Positions 12,760 through 22,840 of a stretch of DNA of 64,000 bases are shown piece by piece. The notes beneath the pieces are model-generated. The model ran no database searches. It was not told the DNA's origin and saw only the letters and a program-made list of their open reading frames with translations. Every line of letters begins with the position of its first letter. Within the stretch, counting starts at the first letter, position 1. The position numbers were made by a program, and so were the translations under genes. This stretch comes from Gigaspora margarita (lineage: Eukaryota > Glomeromycota > Glomeromycetes > Diversisporales > Gigasporaceae), in assembly GCA_009809945.1 (NCBI GenBank), contig WTPW01000408.1:337105-401104 (forward strand), given 5' to 3'.

Positions 12760-13445
12760 ACAATTGTTATAAACTATAAATTTAATAAATAAAAAATATT
12801 TTATATTACTTGTACATATTTGTTTGCTACATCAGAAGTAGATATTGCTAAAAATATTTTATTTTGAAAATGAAAACTATAACAAATTTGATATTGTGGT
12901 ATTTTATTTAAATAGTTTATTTCACAACGAATTGTTTGTTGAGTAAAATGTCCCCAAGTAGTTTCTCAATATAATTATATGGAATTTTATATTGTCAAAC
13001 AGATCTTTTCTATATTACTAGATTTCTGTTGTTTTTGAATTGGGTTTGTATTAAAATAAACACCTTCTTTTATAATTATATAATTAAACTTCATACAATT
13101 GTATTATTTTATATTCTTGATATAAAATATTATTGCTTATCAGATATGTAGAAATTTCTTTAATTGGAACTTTATTATTATGATTGGTCATTTTTTGGGT
13201 GCTTTTTTGCTTATCTTAAAATCTAATGGGTTTGATGCTTATCTAATGGGTTTATTTATACTAATCAGTAGTTTGTTGATCATCAATTAGTAAATCTTAT
13301 ATTATCTTGGTGACCTTTTTTGAGATCCAATTTTGATTCTGTAAATCTGCTGATATGATTAATGTTAATGAAGATAAATATAATGCATATTTGTAGATAT
13401 CAGATGCAGAAAGAGATCAACTAAATGAAAACTTCTGATGGAATA
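12760..13445. other. Non-coding AT-rich stretch
   Basis: No ORF with recognisable motifs and no paired inverted repeats found. Confidence 0.5.
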
Positions 13446-13453
13446 TTTTATAC

Positions 13454-14195
13454 TAGGGATGTTAAGTCATTCAAATGAACCGGGTCTGAACCTGGTTCAA
13501 ACTACTCTTTTTAGCCGTTCATTCAAAGAAAAATTAACGACAAGTTCTTGAACCAGTTTTATAATCTAGTTTATAAACCTGATTTATAAACCCAGTTTAT
13601 AAACTTAGCTTATAAAACTGGGTTCAAAACTCAGTTTATATGAACCCGGTTATAACAAAATCGTAATACGTATGATAAAGAAATTATCAGTAAATTAAAT
13701 ATAATTTGTAATACGGCATGTCGAATCTTTGTACGAACGTACGTACATTCATATTATGCATGCTTAGAAAGACATTTTGTCAACCATAGTTACAGCAAAG
13801 TCATATGATTCTATTGTACAGCAAGTTATGATGCAATCTTAATTTGTTAGTACGTACATAGTTTTATTAGCATGAAACTTCGAGGTTTCGTCTAACAACT
13901 ATAAATCTAACATTTATCGTGACTAAGTAAAAAAATAATTATCCAGGCAGGTCAGACAATATCTGACCTGCCTGGATAATTATTTCTTACCGGATAATAG
14001 CTCTAGTGAACTTAAGTTCATGAACTAGAGTTTGAACTTCAAAGTTAACCTCAAGTTCATACTTTAAGTTTATGAACTCAAGTTTGAACTTTAAAATTGA
14101 ACTGAAGTTTATAAACTTCAGTTCAGTTCATTTTTTTCTTTGAACTTTATGGGACTGGACCAAAACTGAACTGAACGAACCACTTAACATCCCTA
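13454..14195. mobile_element. hAT-like non-autonomous element, 742 bp
   Basis: Termini TAGGGATGTTAAGT in inverted orientation, flanked on both sides by an exact 8-bp duplication TTTTATAC (13446-13453 and 14196-14203). Both arms carry many copies of GTTCA/TGAAC and AGTTTATAAAC motifs. A perfect 24-bp hairpin lies in the middle. No transposase frame. Confidence 0.92.
13933..13985. repeat. Perfect 24-bp hairpin
   Basis: Arms 13933-13956 and 13962-13985 are exact reverse complements around a 5-base loop CAATA. The stem core is ATCCAGGCAGGTCAGA. It sits inside the hAT-like element, has no A+T bias like its host, and may be a tiny separate insertion. Confidence 0.9.
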
Positions 14196-14203
14196 TTTTA
14201 TAC

Positions 14204-16055
14204 AGGTTTTTTTTTATGAAATTTAAGAAAATAAAAATAAGTGTTTATATATCAAACATTTACTAAACAAGGATAATATTAATTAGAATATTAATCCTGG
14301 ATGTTGCTATGAAGAAGTAATCAGTGTTGAGCAATAATATATTAATTACAAGACTGCAAAGAATGACATAATGAAGGATCAGATAAAATAATAACTTCTG
14401 ATAATATGTTTTTTACATGTACCTTTACAAAAAGTAATTGATGTCAAGAAAGGCATAGTAAGTAGTTTCTAATTCTAGACTAACTATAATCTAAATTTAG
14501 TTGTTTGGTCTTTGAATACCTTACAAATAAGGAAATCAAAAATGGTGCAGAATTTCAATCTTGATTGAAAGTTTCTTTTTTACAGAGCCTAAATTGGAAT
14601 GAAGATTACTTAGCACTCTCCTGATCAAATTTGATCAAGTTTTTTTATATAATTTCATTGGATTAAATAAAAATTTTGATCAAATTTGGGCTGAGTTATA
14701 TTTGTTTAAAATTTAATATCCATAAAAACAAGCTATGGCCAAATATTTTTTTATTTTCAGTCAATAATTCTTAACTATTCGATAAAATTTTGTAATTTCA
14801 ATCCTACAGACTTGCAGAATTAAAATAAAAATATATTTTATTGAATATGAATAGATGGTTGTCAAGAAATCATTTAAAATTTTTAAAAAATTTTAAGATG
14901 TTGCAATAAACTTTTTTTATTTATAATAAACTTTAAAAAATGATTCTTCAACAATTATCATATAAATTTTGATGAAAATTTTTTAATTTTATTTCTATAA
15001 GTTTGTATAATTAAAAATAAAGATTATTCAACTCTTATCTAATCAAATTTGATCAAAATTTTTTATTTTAATTCTATAGATTTATAGAATTAAAATAAAA
15101 AAATTTGTTAAGTAAGTGTTGAGTAATAATATTCATTCAAATGACATTCTATAAGAAAATCTGTAGCAAACTTTTTTAATTATTTATAAATATTTTTTTG
15201 AAACCAACTATTCAAATTCAATTAAAAAATTTTTTATTTTAATTCTATGAAGTCATAGAATTAATATATTTTTTTTCTTCAAATTGGGTAGTTTGTTATC
15301 GAAAACCTTATTTAAAGTTTAAAAAAGAAAAATTCTATCCAATTTTAGCTTTTTTTAAGCATACTCGAACCTTTTTTAAATTTTTACCAAAAATTTCCTG
15401 ATTATTATTCAACAAAATTCTACTGGGATTTGATCAGGCATTTATTGAAAAAAATATTTACAAAAATAAAAAAAGATTTTACTTAGAATAATAATCATCG
15501 ATCATCGATGAATTTTGTAAGATACCAAGTTTTATGTATTACCATTTTTTGTTCTTACATTTTTTTTTTTTAAATCTAAAGATATCCCAGGATGCCATTG
15601 GCATACTTTATTAATTTACTACTTTGTTAATTCTATTTTTACATTATTTGATAAGCATTACTATTTGTACATCAACCCCAAAAATTGAAACTAGGCTTTT
15701 TTATAATACTGACCCTCCTATTTTAAGTTCTTTATAATTCTTTTAATACTATTCCCACCTCTTTTACCTATGCACTTAATCGTTTTGACTATTTTTCCAG
15801 TCTAAGTTTATCACTAGGTCTATTACAGAGGATGGAATTGGGTTATTCCATTTTGTTTATGTGTACTAGCACCAAATTTTGTACATTGTGTTAATATTTA
15901 TCCAGTTTCTCAATTTTATATTACCCCATAATGATCTGAAAAGAGATCATTCCAATGTTCCATATTCTTAACTTAGCTGATGTTCTCACATTTAAAAGTA
16001 AAATGACTTATAACTATTTAGTTCATCATGAAAAATCAACTGATTAATCCTTATG
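14204..16055. other. Non-coding stretch with hairpin repeats
   Basis: No gene is visible. The hairpin cluster is listed separately. Confidence 0.5.
14590..15290. repeat. Cluster of related hairpin repeats (TAATTCTATAGA type)
   Basis: At least four related hairpins: around 14785-14850, 14975-15015, 15045-15110 and 15215-15270. Each is built on ATTTTAATTCTA(T)AGA followed by TAGAATTAAAAT, often flanked by CAAATTTGATCAA. The same centre type occurs at 20074-20187 and 54956-55066. They look like copies of a small palindromic element. Confidence 0.7.
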
Positions 16056-16059
16056 TTAT

Positions 16060-16640
16060 TGGATCCAATTATCAAAATGGAATTGGAATTGAAAAAGACA
16101 AATGTAAAGCATTCATTGTTATCAAAAGTCTGCAAAAGTGGTGCATACTATGGGGACATTTATGATTGGATATTGTTATCAAAATGAAATTAGAGTTGAA
16201 AAGTATAATGCATTTATAAATATCAAAAATCAGCAGAGATGAGAAATTTTGATAGAACATATTATGTTGGATTTTGTTATCTCAATGGAATTGGAGTTGA
16301 AAAAGATGAGTATAAGGCATTCAATTATTATCAAAAATCAGCTAAATTAGGGCATGCTAAGGGAACATTTTGTATTGGATATTGTTATAGTTGAAAAAAA
16401 TGAATATAAGGCATTTATTTATTACCAAAAGTCTGCTAATATGGGTAATTCTGAAGGAATGTTTAATGTTGGAAATTGTTATCAATATAGAATTGGAATT
16501 TGAAAAGACGAATGTAAGGTGTTCATTTATTATCAAAAGTCTGCAGAATGGGGCATGCTACAGAAATATTTATGGTCAGAAATTGTTATTAAAATAGTAT
16601 TGGAGTTGAAAAGAATGACATAATACATTCATTAGTGCTT
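16060..16640 (+). pseudogene. Sel1-like repeat protein remnant
   Basis: Five degenerate copies of a ~36-codon unit are visible, such as NGIGVEKDEYKAFNYYQKSA then KLGHAKGTFCIGYCY, and later YKAFIYYQKSANMGNSEGMF. This is the Sel1-like (SLR/TPR-like) solenoid consensus with the conserved GIGV-KD-KAF-YYQKSA-G-A-G positions. Frameshifts and stops occur between units. Sel1 proteins, often fused to kinases, are hugely expanded in Rhizophagus; here only part of the repeat domain survives. Confidence 0.85.
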
Positions 16641-16649
16641 TATAATTTT

Positions 16650-17435
16650 GAACTGATTATTATAACCTCCCATATATGGTTGTATAACATTTTTATGTAA
16701 TATGTAATATGAACATGATCATTGCTTTTTGGTTGTTGTGTCTCTTTTATGCACTTATAATATCCAAAAAAGGGGATCTATTAAAGCCAGGCACCATCAC
16801 ATGACTTATAGCCAATCAAATTGTAAATTTGATCATTACAGATCAGCCTGATGAAACAAAAACAAAAAAAAAGTGAAAAACACCAAAAATACAAAAAATA
16901 AGTGTCTAAACCTGTCTCAGAGCATTAATAAAAAATGTTAAGAAGGCAATTTTATCTATAAAATATTTCTAACCCTATTCTAACTAACCCTTACCCTAAT
17001 TTTAATTAAATAATAAGAAACATATAAAGGTATCTGGCTTTAACAGTTTCTAGAAAAGGAAATTTTTACACTCACCATTTTTCATATATATTATATAATT
17101 ATGATCATGATCATGATCAAGAAGATATGGTAAAAGAAAAAAAATTTTTTTGCAAATCACATGAGACAACTTGAATTGTAGTAAAATGCATCTGCTAAAT
17201 GCTTATATAACTGTCCTAATTAAAGTTTATGCTTTTTTCTCCAATTTTACTAATATATATATATATATTTTATCAGATTTTTTTGCTAGTATGATGAATT
17301 GATAATCAATAATTGTCAAAGGCCATAATGAAAGATTATAGTGAAGGTATGTGTATCTGTCCAATTTAATTAAAGAATCTAAACAATTGGCACATTCATA
17401 CAAGCATGTAAACATGTGGGTGCTATCAAGAAAAA
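16650..17435. other. Non-coding stretch with telomere-like patch
   Basis: No gene. At 16970-17003 there is CTAACCCTATTCTAACTAAC followed by CCTTACCCTAA, a degenerate CCCTAA-like patch too short to call telomeric. ATCATGATCATGATCAAG at 17104-17121 is a short triplet-like repeat. Confidence 0.45.
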
Positions 17436-17439
17436 ACTG

Positions 17440-18150
17440 GACTTTGAGCTTTTAAATTCTCAATGAACTCAGCCTTTCCCTAAAAAGAAAATTGGCACAG
17501 GTTGGTGTCAGATAGGCACGGGCCTTTGTGGCATGGGTAAAGATCCAGATTTTTATAGGTATGGTCCAAATTGGTACAGATTCTATGGACCGTGTGGAAC
17601 CATATGCCTGTGCCAATTGGACCGTAAATTTCTCAGGTTTTGCAGCAGTTTACTAGTCGAATCAGCATGGGATAATGAATGTAAATTTACATGGCACTGC
17701 AATAACAATGTGGATTAATATAAATTTATACAAATAATCAATATAAGATAAACAAGCTAACTGCACATAAAGCAAAATTTGTAAGAAAGTTTTTTTGTTA
17801 AGATACACAAGGAATCTTCATCAGTGAAATTATAAAATATTGCACTTTTTTAAAAAAAATCCTTTACTAATCTTTGCTCTCCATGAAATGAGCTAACATG
17901 TGTTTAATACAACATACATATTATCTAAACACGCTATTTCATATGATATAATATTGCGTGCTATCCTTTGTTATAATGTTTGTGCCATTTTTACTGTGCT
18001 ATTCCATAAAACGTTTCTGTGTGTGCTACAAGATCTGTGCCATTTTGAGCATTCCTGATACCAACCTGTACCACAACTCATACCACTTTTCTTACAGGTG
18101 TTACAATCAGTTGGGAGAGCTTGAGGAAATTGTGCCAGTTTAGTTCGATC
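17440..18150. mobile_element. Possible non-autonomous element with GGCACAG/GGTATGG arrays
   Basis: The block has less A+T than its neighbours. The left part repeats GGCAC(A/G)G, GGTATGGTCC and GGTACAG; the right part has the inverse forms CTGTACC, CATACC and GTGCCA. TTGGCACAG (17493) and CTGTGCC/TTGTGCCAG (18131) face each other. The layout resembles the hAT-like elements nearby, but I found no clean target duplication, so the ends are unproven. Confidence 0.35.
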
Positions 18151-18544
18151 GTGAACAAAGTAATTAAAGTTAAATGGGTTAAATCAATAAACTAACACAC
18201 ATAATTACAGATTATAAGGTTTCTCTTTATTAAAATAAATCAATACATTGGGTTAATACAATAATACTAAACACTATCTACAATTGTTAACTACTGTGCA
18301 CTGCTATCTCCTACAGTAGGGGGCAAAAATAGAAGTTCTGGGATACTTTTTTCACACATCCATATGACTTATTGTTAAAAACTGGTTGACACCTTAATAT
18401 GCTATATTTTATATCATTTTAATATACTATAGCTTGGTGTAAATTTTTATATAGCTAGAATTATCTATTTTTTATTTTTATAACTAATCCAATTATATCA
18501 ATTTTTATAAAGTAGAAGCTCCTGAGCCTTTTCCTAAAGTCTAT

Positions 18545-18741
18545 TAATATACAGAGTTATATAATATCCATTATCATGCTTTTTACAAAGGCCAGGTTTA
18601 GAGCAAGTTGATTTATTACAAACTTTACAAGGAAATGCTTTTTAGCCTTCCAATGTTCATGGCATCCTTTAGGCCGATGACAAGTATGTTCACAAATAAT
18701 CCTATTCTGAGTAAATAATCACAAGTATATTCACCTATTAT
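18545..18741 (-). pseudogene. TIR-borne small Cys/His-rich ORF, left copy
   Basis: Homologous to 50364-50558. The ancestral start ATG is ATA at 18739-18741. The frame IGEYTCDYLLRI is followed by a frameshift; the second half is recognisable in other frames as CHEHWKAKKHF and KPGLCKKH. Residues keep a pattern of Cys and His pairs that would suit a zinc-binding fold. It reads outward toward the element terminus, divergent from the ORF at 18825. Confidence 0.6.
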
Positions 18742-18824
18742 GGTATATAAATATAAAAATTTCAATTTAAACAAAAAATTCTGGTATATTAATACAAACA
18801 ACAGAATACCAGCACCTATATATA
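18742..18824. promoter_or_regulatory. Divergent intergenic region in left TIR
   Basis: This 83-bp stretch lies between the outward small ORF and the inward 126-codon ORF and is nearly identical to 50280-50363. It contains TTCTGGTATATTAATACAAA and ends right at ATG. Its position suggests a bidirectional promoter; no specific promoter motif can be proven by eye. Confidence 0.5.
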
Positions 18825-19205
18825 ATGAATACACAAATTCAAATAACTGAAGCCAAGCCCACATACCAGAAAGTTGAGCAAGCTTTAATTAATGTAGTTA
18901 AAGCAGGGCTCTATTATAGAAAACCAAAAGATGGCAAGTTTATGCAAAACTATAAAGAAAGAATTAAAAAATTACGTCAAGCAGAAGACCCAGAAAAGTA
19001 TGTATTAAATTCAGCTATGACCATATTTCCTAATGAAGACAAATATAATAAAACTACGAATAACTGCAAATCATGGTATGGCAATAATTTAAAGATTCTT
19101 AATTCTATTATGAAACTATATAAGCTAAATTACAAATTAGCTAAAGATCATTTTGTTAAAGAAGCCCAGATCAATAAAGAAGCAGAAGAATTTCTTAATT
19201 TGTAA
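18825..19205 (+). CDS. Hypothetical 126-aa protein at left end of the Polinton-like element
   Basis: The ORF opens exactly where the TIR ends and is uninterrupted, unlike every other gene in the element. It is Lys-rich and basic (KERIKKLRQAEDPEKY near residues 45-60) and probably mostly helical, with no signal peptide, membrane segment or Cys pair. I do not recognise a family. It converges on the integrase gene, whose 3' end may overlap its end. In the other TIR the equivalent position is taken by the DNA polymerase, so expression from the shared TIR promoter is inferred. It could be a regulator, a terminal protein or a structural component; no evidence chooses among them. Confidence 0.6.
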   Translation: MNTQIQITEAKPTYQKVEQALINVVKAGLYYRKPKDGKFMQNYKERIKKLRQAEDPEKYVLNSAMTIFPNEDKYNKTTNNCKSWYGNNLKILNSIMKLYKLNYKLAKDHFVKEAQINKEAEEFLNL

Positions 19206-20561
19206 AAGACCAGGAACACCAACTTGAAGCATTCTACAAGCATCACTTATATCATAAAATTTTATTGCAAAGCAATAATCATTTGGGTCTAACTCGTAAG
19301 CACCCACTGAGGTAGTAATTCTGTGCTATGAGGAACAATTTGGAGCTCTTCTCTAACAAAATACTGCTTTGGACCATTTCATTAATATCTTCAATTCAGT
19401 ATAAAACTGGTTGATTTTTTTGTACTAGAGATTTATGAATATAATAAATCTGAGGAGACCAATTCATATTGGTAGCATGTCTTCTTCCACCTTCCAATTC
19501 ACCAGGCTTAAGTAAATATAAAACAGGATCATTATATATTAATCGAATCTCATCATAACTTATAGGTCCATATTTTGGTTTAGAAGCTTTAGCATATATA
19601 AATTTCTTTTTAATTCATTAGAGGTTATACCAAGAAGCTGAGTTACAGAGTTATTAAGATCATTAATAATAATTGGGAGATTCTTAACCCAGGCTCTTGA
19701 TCTTTTAGGTAAAGGTAGGAATAACTCTTGTGCGTCTTGAATATGAAATAATTTTTAGCTAAAGTTCAATTAAATCTTTTAACTATACCCATGCTACTTT
19801 TAGAACTAGCTTTTTGGATTTTAACACCATGTTCTTTCATAAGTTTTTCACAGCTTCCTTTAAACTCTGAACCTATATCAGTTAATAATAATTTAGACCA
19901 TGTAAGAAGGCACTTTGAATTATTAAAAATTTTAATGAAAACTTTAGCAACTATAGCAGAAGTTAGTATATGGCTCATCCATATTCAAAATATCCAAAGT
20001 AGTTCCAATTGGTTCTGCTCATTTATATTTTGATGCTATATCTATACAAGTAAGACAAAATATGAACTCAAATTTCTTGATAACTATCTTATCAAACTTA
20101 ATAAAAATTTATTTATTTAAATTTTATAGATCTATAAAATTTAAATAAATAAATTTTTATTAAGTTTGATAAGATAGTTATCAAGAACATTGAGTTTAAA
20201 ATTTCAAAAAAGGGGTGCTTATTCATGATAGAATACAGTAAGTTATTGATCCTACTTTATCATATAGCATATAAAGAATATCAGCTTGTATAACTTCCAT
20301 AGAAATAGTAATCTTATTAAAACTAGTACAAGGAATATACTTTGAACTAGGTTTATAAATTAAATATAATAATTGTTTCTCAAGCCATTCTTCTACTTCA
20401 GCTAATGTAAAATTAAACCCAATATGCTTTGAAGCTTCAAGAAGATTTTTAGCAGTTTTTTGATAGCTATTAGGTTGATAATAAATTTTACGTAAAGCAA
20501 TAGATATAGCTAGTTCATGAGCTTTTCCAGAATCTATTTGTATTATAGAAATAATCGACAT
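19200..20561 (-). pseudogene. Polinton-type integrase (DDE family), inactivated
   Basis: Read leftwards. An N-terminal zinc-finger-like region reads LRKIYYQPNSYQKTAKNLLE then VEEWLEKQLLYLIYKP. The core has IQADILYM (first Asp), CLTCIDIASKYK, LLTDIGSEFKG (second Asp), EHGVKIQKA and GIVKRFN, where family members have GIVERFN: the third catalytic residue is Lys instead of Glu. The C-terminal part reads GPISYDEIRLIYNDPVLY, LKPGELEGGRRHATNMNWSP and LDPNDYCFAIKF. It resembles the integrases of Mavericks/Polintons (F54H12.3-like). A 114-bp palindrome and about 50 bp of extra sequence split the core between ITY and FCLTCID, and stops are present. It would insert the element into chromosomal DNA; it cannot do so now. 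Length (~440 codons) suits the family. Confidence 0.85.
20074..20187. repeat. Perfect 57-bp palindrome inserted in the integrase
   Basis: Arms 20074-20130 and 20131-20187 are exact reverse complements with no loop, centred on TATAGATCTATA. The outer part reads CTTGATAACTATCTTATC. Related hairpins occur at 14590-15290 and 54956-55066. It interrupts the integrase core domain. Confidence 0.92.
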
Positions 20562-20614
20562 TTTTTTCACAAGCTCAAAAACAATATATAGTAATTACAT
20601 AGTTTTCAAGAAAA

Positions 20615-21770
20615 AATAATAAACTTATTGGTTTTCTTAAAGAAACATTGCAAGAAGGAGAGGATAGTGAAAGAATCAAACAATTTAAAGGTGATTTATT
20701 AGTAATACAAGATCGAGTCTGCAAATTACAATAGGATCTTGTTACAAAAGAGGATTATATTAATTACTTGAAAAAGAAATTTCAATTCGAGATGAGGAGC
20801 TAGATCCATTGAAATCAGAAATTTCTAATCTTATAAAACAGTTAGAAAATATATTTAAAGAATCTAAAAAGCGAGAAAATTATATAGATTATTTAGAAAA
20901 GCAGTTAGCATTTTTTCAGAATGAAATTGACAAACTTAATAAAAAAATACTTGATTTGTTTAAAATTTCTATGATACTATAGATTTGAAGAATCATAGCT
21001 TCAATACAAATATGGTCCAACAACAAATATCACATATTGAAAATCAAGCTACAATCCAAAACGTAGAATTACACAAGAGGTTGATAGCATTAGAAGATAT
21101 TTTGAAAGCCCAATTACAATAGCACCTTCATTAGATGGTAATAATGGAAATCTTAAAATAATTATTAAAGCCAGAGATAAGTTTGAAGAGTTGGTACTAG
21201 ATATATATCCACAGGCAATAATGAGCAATTTATGTAGAAAATCAAGTAGCAAATTTGCAAACCCAGTTAGCAAATTTACAAACCCAGTTAGCTACACTTC
21301 AAAATAATTATAATTCTCTTCAACAGGACTTAACCTGTGAACAACAAAGACGATATGATACTGAAATAGACTTGAATTTAATGACTATAGCTTATAATAA
21401 TGAAGCAAAAGAATAGCATCACTAGTGGTTCTCATATCATGATAAAAATAGACAAGTTAGTGAATTAATTCAAGAAAAATTTGCATTGCATCTCTTAAAT
21501 AAACAAACCTGATAGCATCTACAAGAATATAAGACAGATGGAACAATTATCACACATCTTTAAATCTTACAAAAAACTGGTACATCAAATGGAAAAATAC
21601 TAAAAAATGATTTATTACTTGCTGATGTTCAACTGGACAACAAGTGGGGTAAGTGGAAAAATTGGGCATAAAATTCAAAACAATTAATTAATAATTTGAA
21701 TCAGCAAATTTTTGCACTTCAGAATAATCAACCTATACAATTTGAAAATAGGAACTCTTTCTAACAATCA
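20615..21770 (+). pseudogene. Coiled-coil N-terminal region of a retrotransposon gag polyprotein
   Basis: Frames with several stops read LIKQLENIFKESKKRENYID and YLEKQLAFFQNEIDKLNKKI, then LANLQTQLANLQTQ-type heptads and EQQRRYDTEIDLNLMTIAYN, VSELIQEKFALHLLNKQT. This long coiled coil is the region I recognise ahead of the GYPLPNFYGYP gag domain in Rhizophagus gag polyproteins. It diverges from the integrase on its left. About 1 kb of unrelated sequence separates it from the gag core. Not functional. Confidence 0.6.
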
Positions 21771-22840
21771 CTTGGACCAAATCTCTGACAAAAGAAAAAC
21801 AAAAAGTTTTTTGTTAGAGCGTTGCCTGTACTTTTATGCAGTAGGCTAACACATGTATACGGTTTTTAGAAAGGTCAACTTACTTCTGGAAGGGACTCCT
21901 TTCTTATATTCGGCACACAAGCCAGAAGCAGCACTGTATGAGATATTTCTAATGAGATATTTGGCTGGTGTTGATGCCCTTGTACAGAAAATTTTGGTAG
22001 AGATGATGTACATCTTTGTCGATGAAGTATCTTGTGGTAAAACAAAGGGGAATAACAAAAAAATGAGTTTTATCTTCCCAAACTCTCTCACAAGTTTGTT
22101 ATCAAGTCTCATCTCCTGTCCACATGGTTTTTCAAAATTTTGCCAAAAAGTGGGCATTACAGCTTACCCCCAACAGAAGATCGATAGTGTTTACTGTTTC
22201 TAATTTGGGATATGTGTCTACCAAAAAGAAATTGGCTATTACAAGTACCACGTATACCATGGATCATTCTGGAACCATCAATAAATTTCTATTACGTGTT
22301 GTTCTAGTTAGACATAATTCATATGTTTTTTTTCTCTTTTTTCTTTAGTTTATATATATATAGTTCTTTGTTAGAGTTTTTTACTTTAAGCAGTCTATAT
22401 AATTTTTGTTATAACAAGACTGTCTTTCACTTTTTTGTTTTTCTTACCTTTTCTCTTTATGTTTTTTGGTTATGCTTTTGGATTTCGCCTAGGTTATGTA
22501 GTATTACCCACTTTTTTTTCTACCCTTTTTTTTTCTTTTTAAGTTTGTTTTTTTTCATATAGGAAGGGTTTTCGAACTCTCCTTGTCCTAGAGGCTAGGT
22601 AAGGAAGATTAAAAAAGCAGGCAATCTTGGTATGGCATACAACAGCCTACTGGTGATACTCAGGATAAAATTTCTAGCTAAATAGAAAACTTGAGTTGAG
22701 GTAAACAGTTCGTCATGGTGGATCGCATTGGGCATTTATGCTTGGTGAATTTTTGTTAAAATAGAACGTGGCAGTGCATTGATGACAGGAGATTTCTTTT
22801 GTATAATTTGTATGTTGTTCATTAATAAACAAAGATAGGA
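21771..22840. other. Spacer between gag coiled coil and gag core
   Basis: Open frames of about 100-116 codons exist on both strands over 21846-22203 and overlap each other; neither is recognisable. 22320-22560 is a pyrimidine-rich tract (CTTTTTTCTTT). 22561-22640 is less AT-rich (TCTCCTTGTCCTAGAGGCTA). It might be an insertion into the gag gene or the 5' leader of a second retroelement copy; no LTR pair could be found. Confidence 0.4.

Larger units (their letters stand above)
18315..18824 (+). repeat. Left terminal inverted repeat of the Polinton-like element
   Basis: Reverse complement of 50280-50790 with scattered mismatches and small indels. Matched landmarks include AACTGGT(T)GACACC / AAACTGGTTTACACC, GCTCCTGAGCCTTT / GAAGCTCCTGAGCCTTTGCC, and TTCTGGTATATTAATACAAA. 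Similarity stops at the ATG at 18825. Confidence 0.9.

Noticed and set aside
16970..17003. Telomere or interstitial telomeric array
   Set aside because: Only a few degenerate CTAACCC-like units; not tandem enough in an AT-rich context.
21853..22203. A 116-aa gene on the plus strand or 103-aa gene on the minus strand
   Set aside because: Both frames overlap fully, neither has a recognisable motif, and coding direction cannot be chosen; left as spacer.
22323..22562. A small Phe/Leu-rich membrane protein
   Set aside because: It is a translated pyrimidine tract (CTTTTTTCTTT) with no other support.
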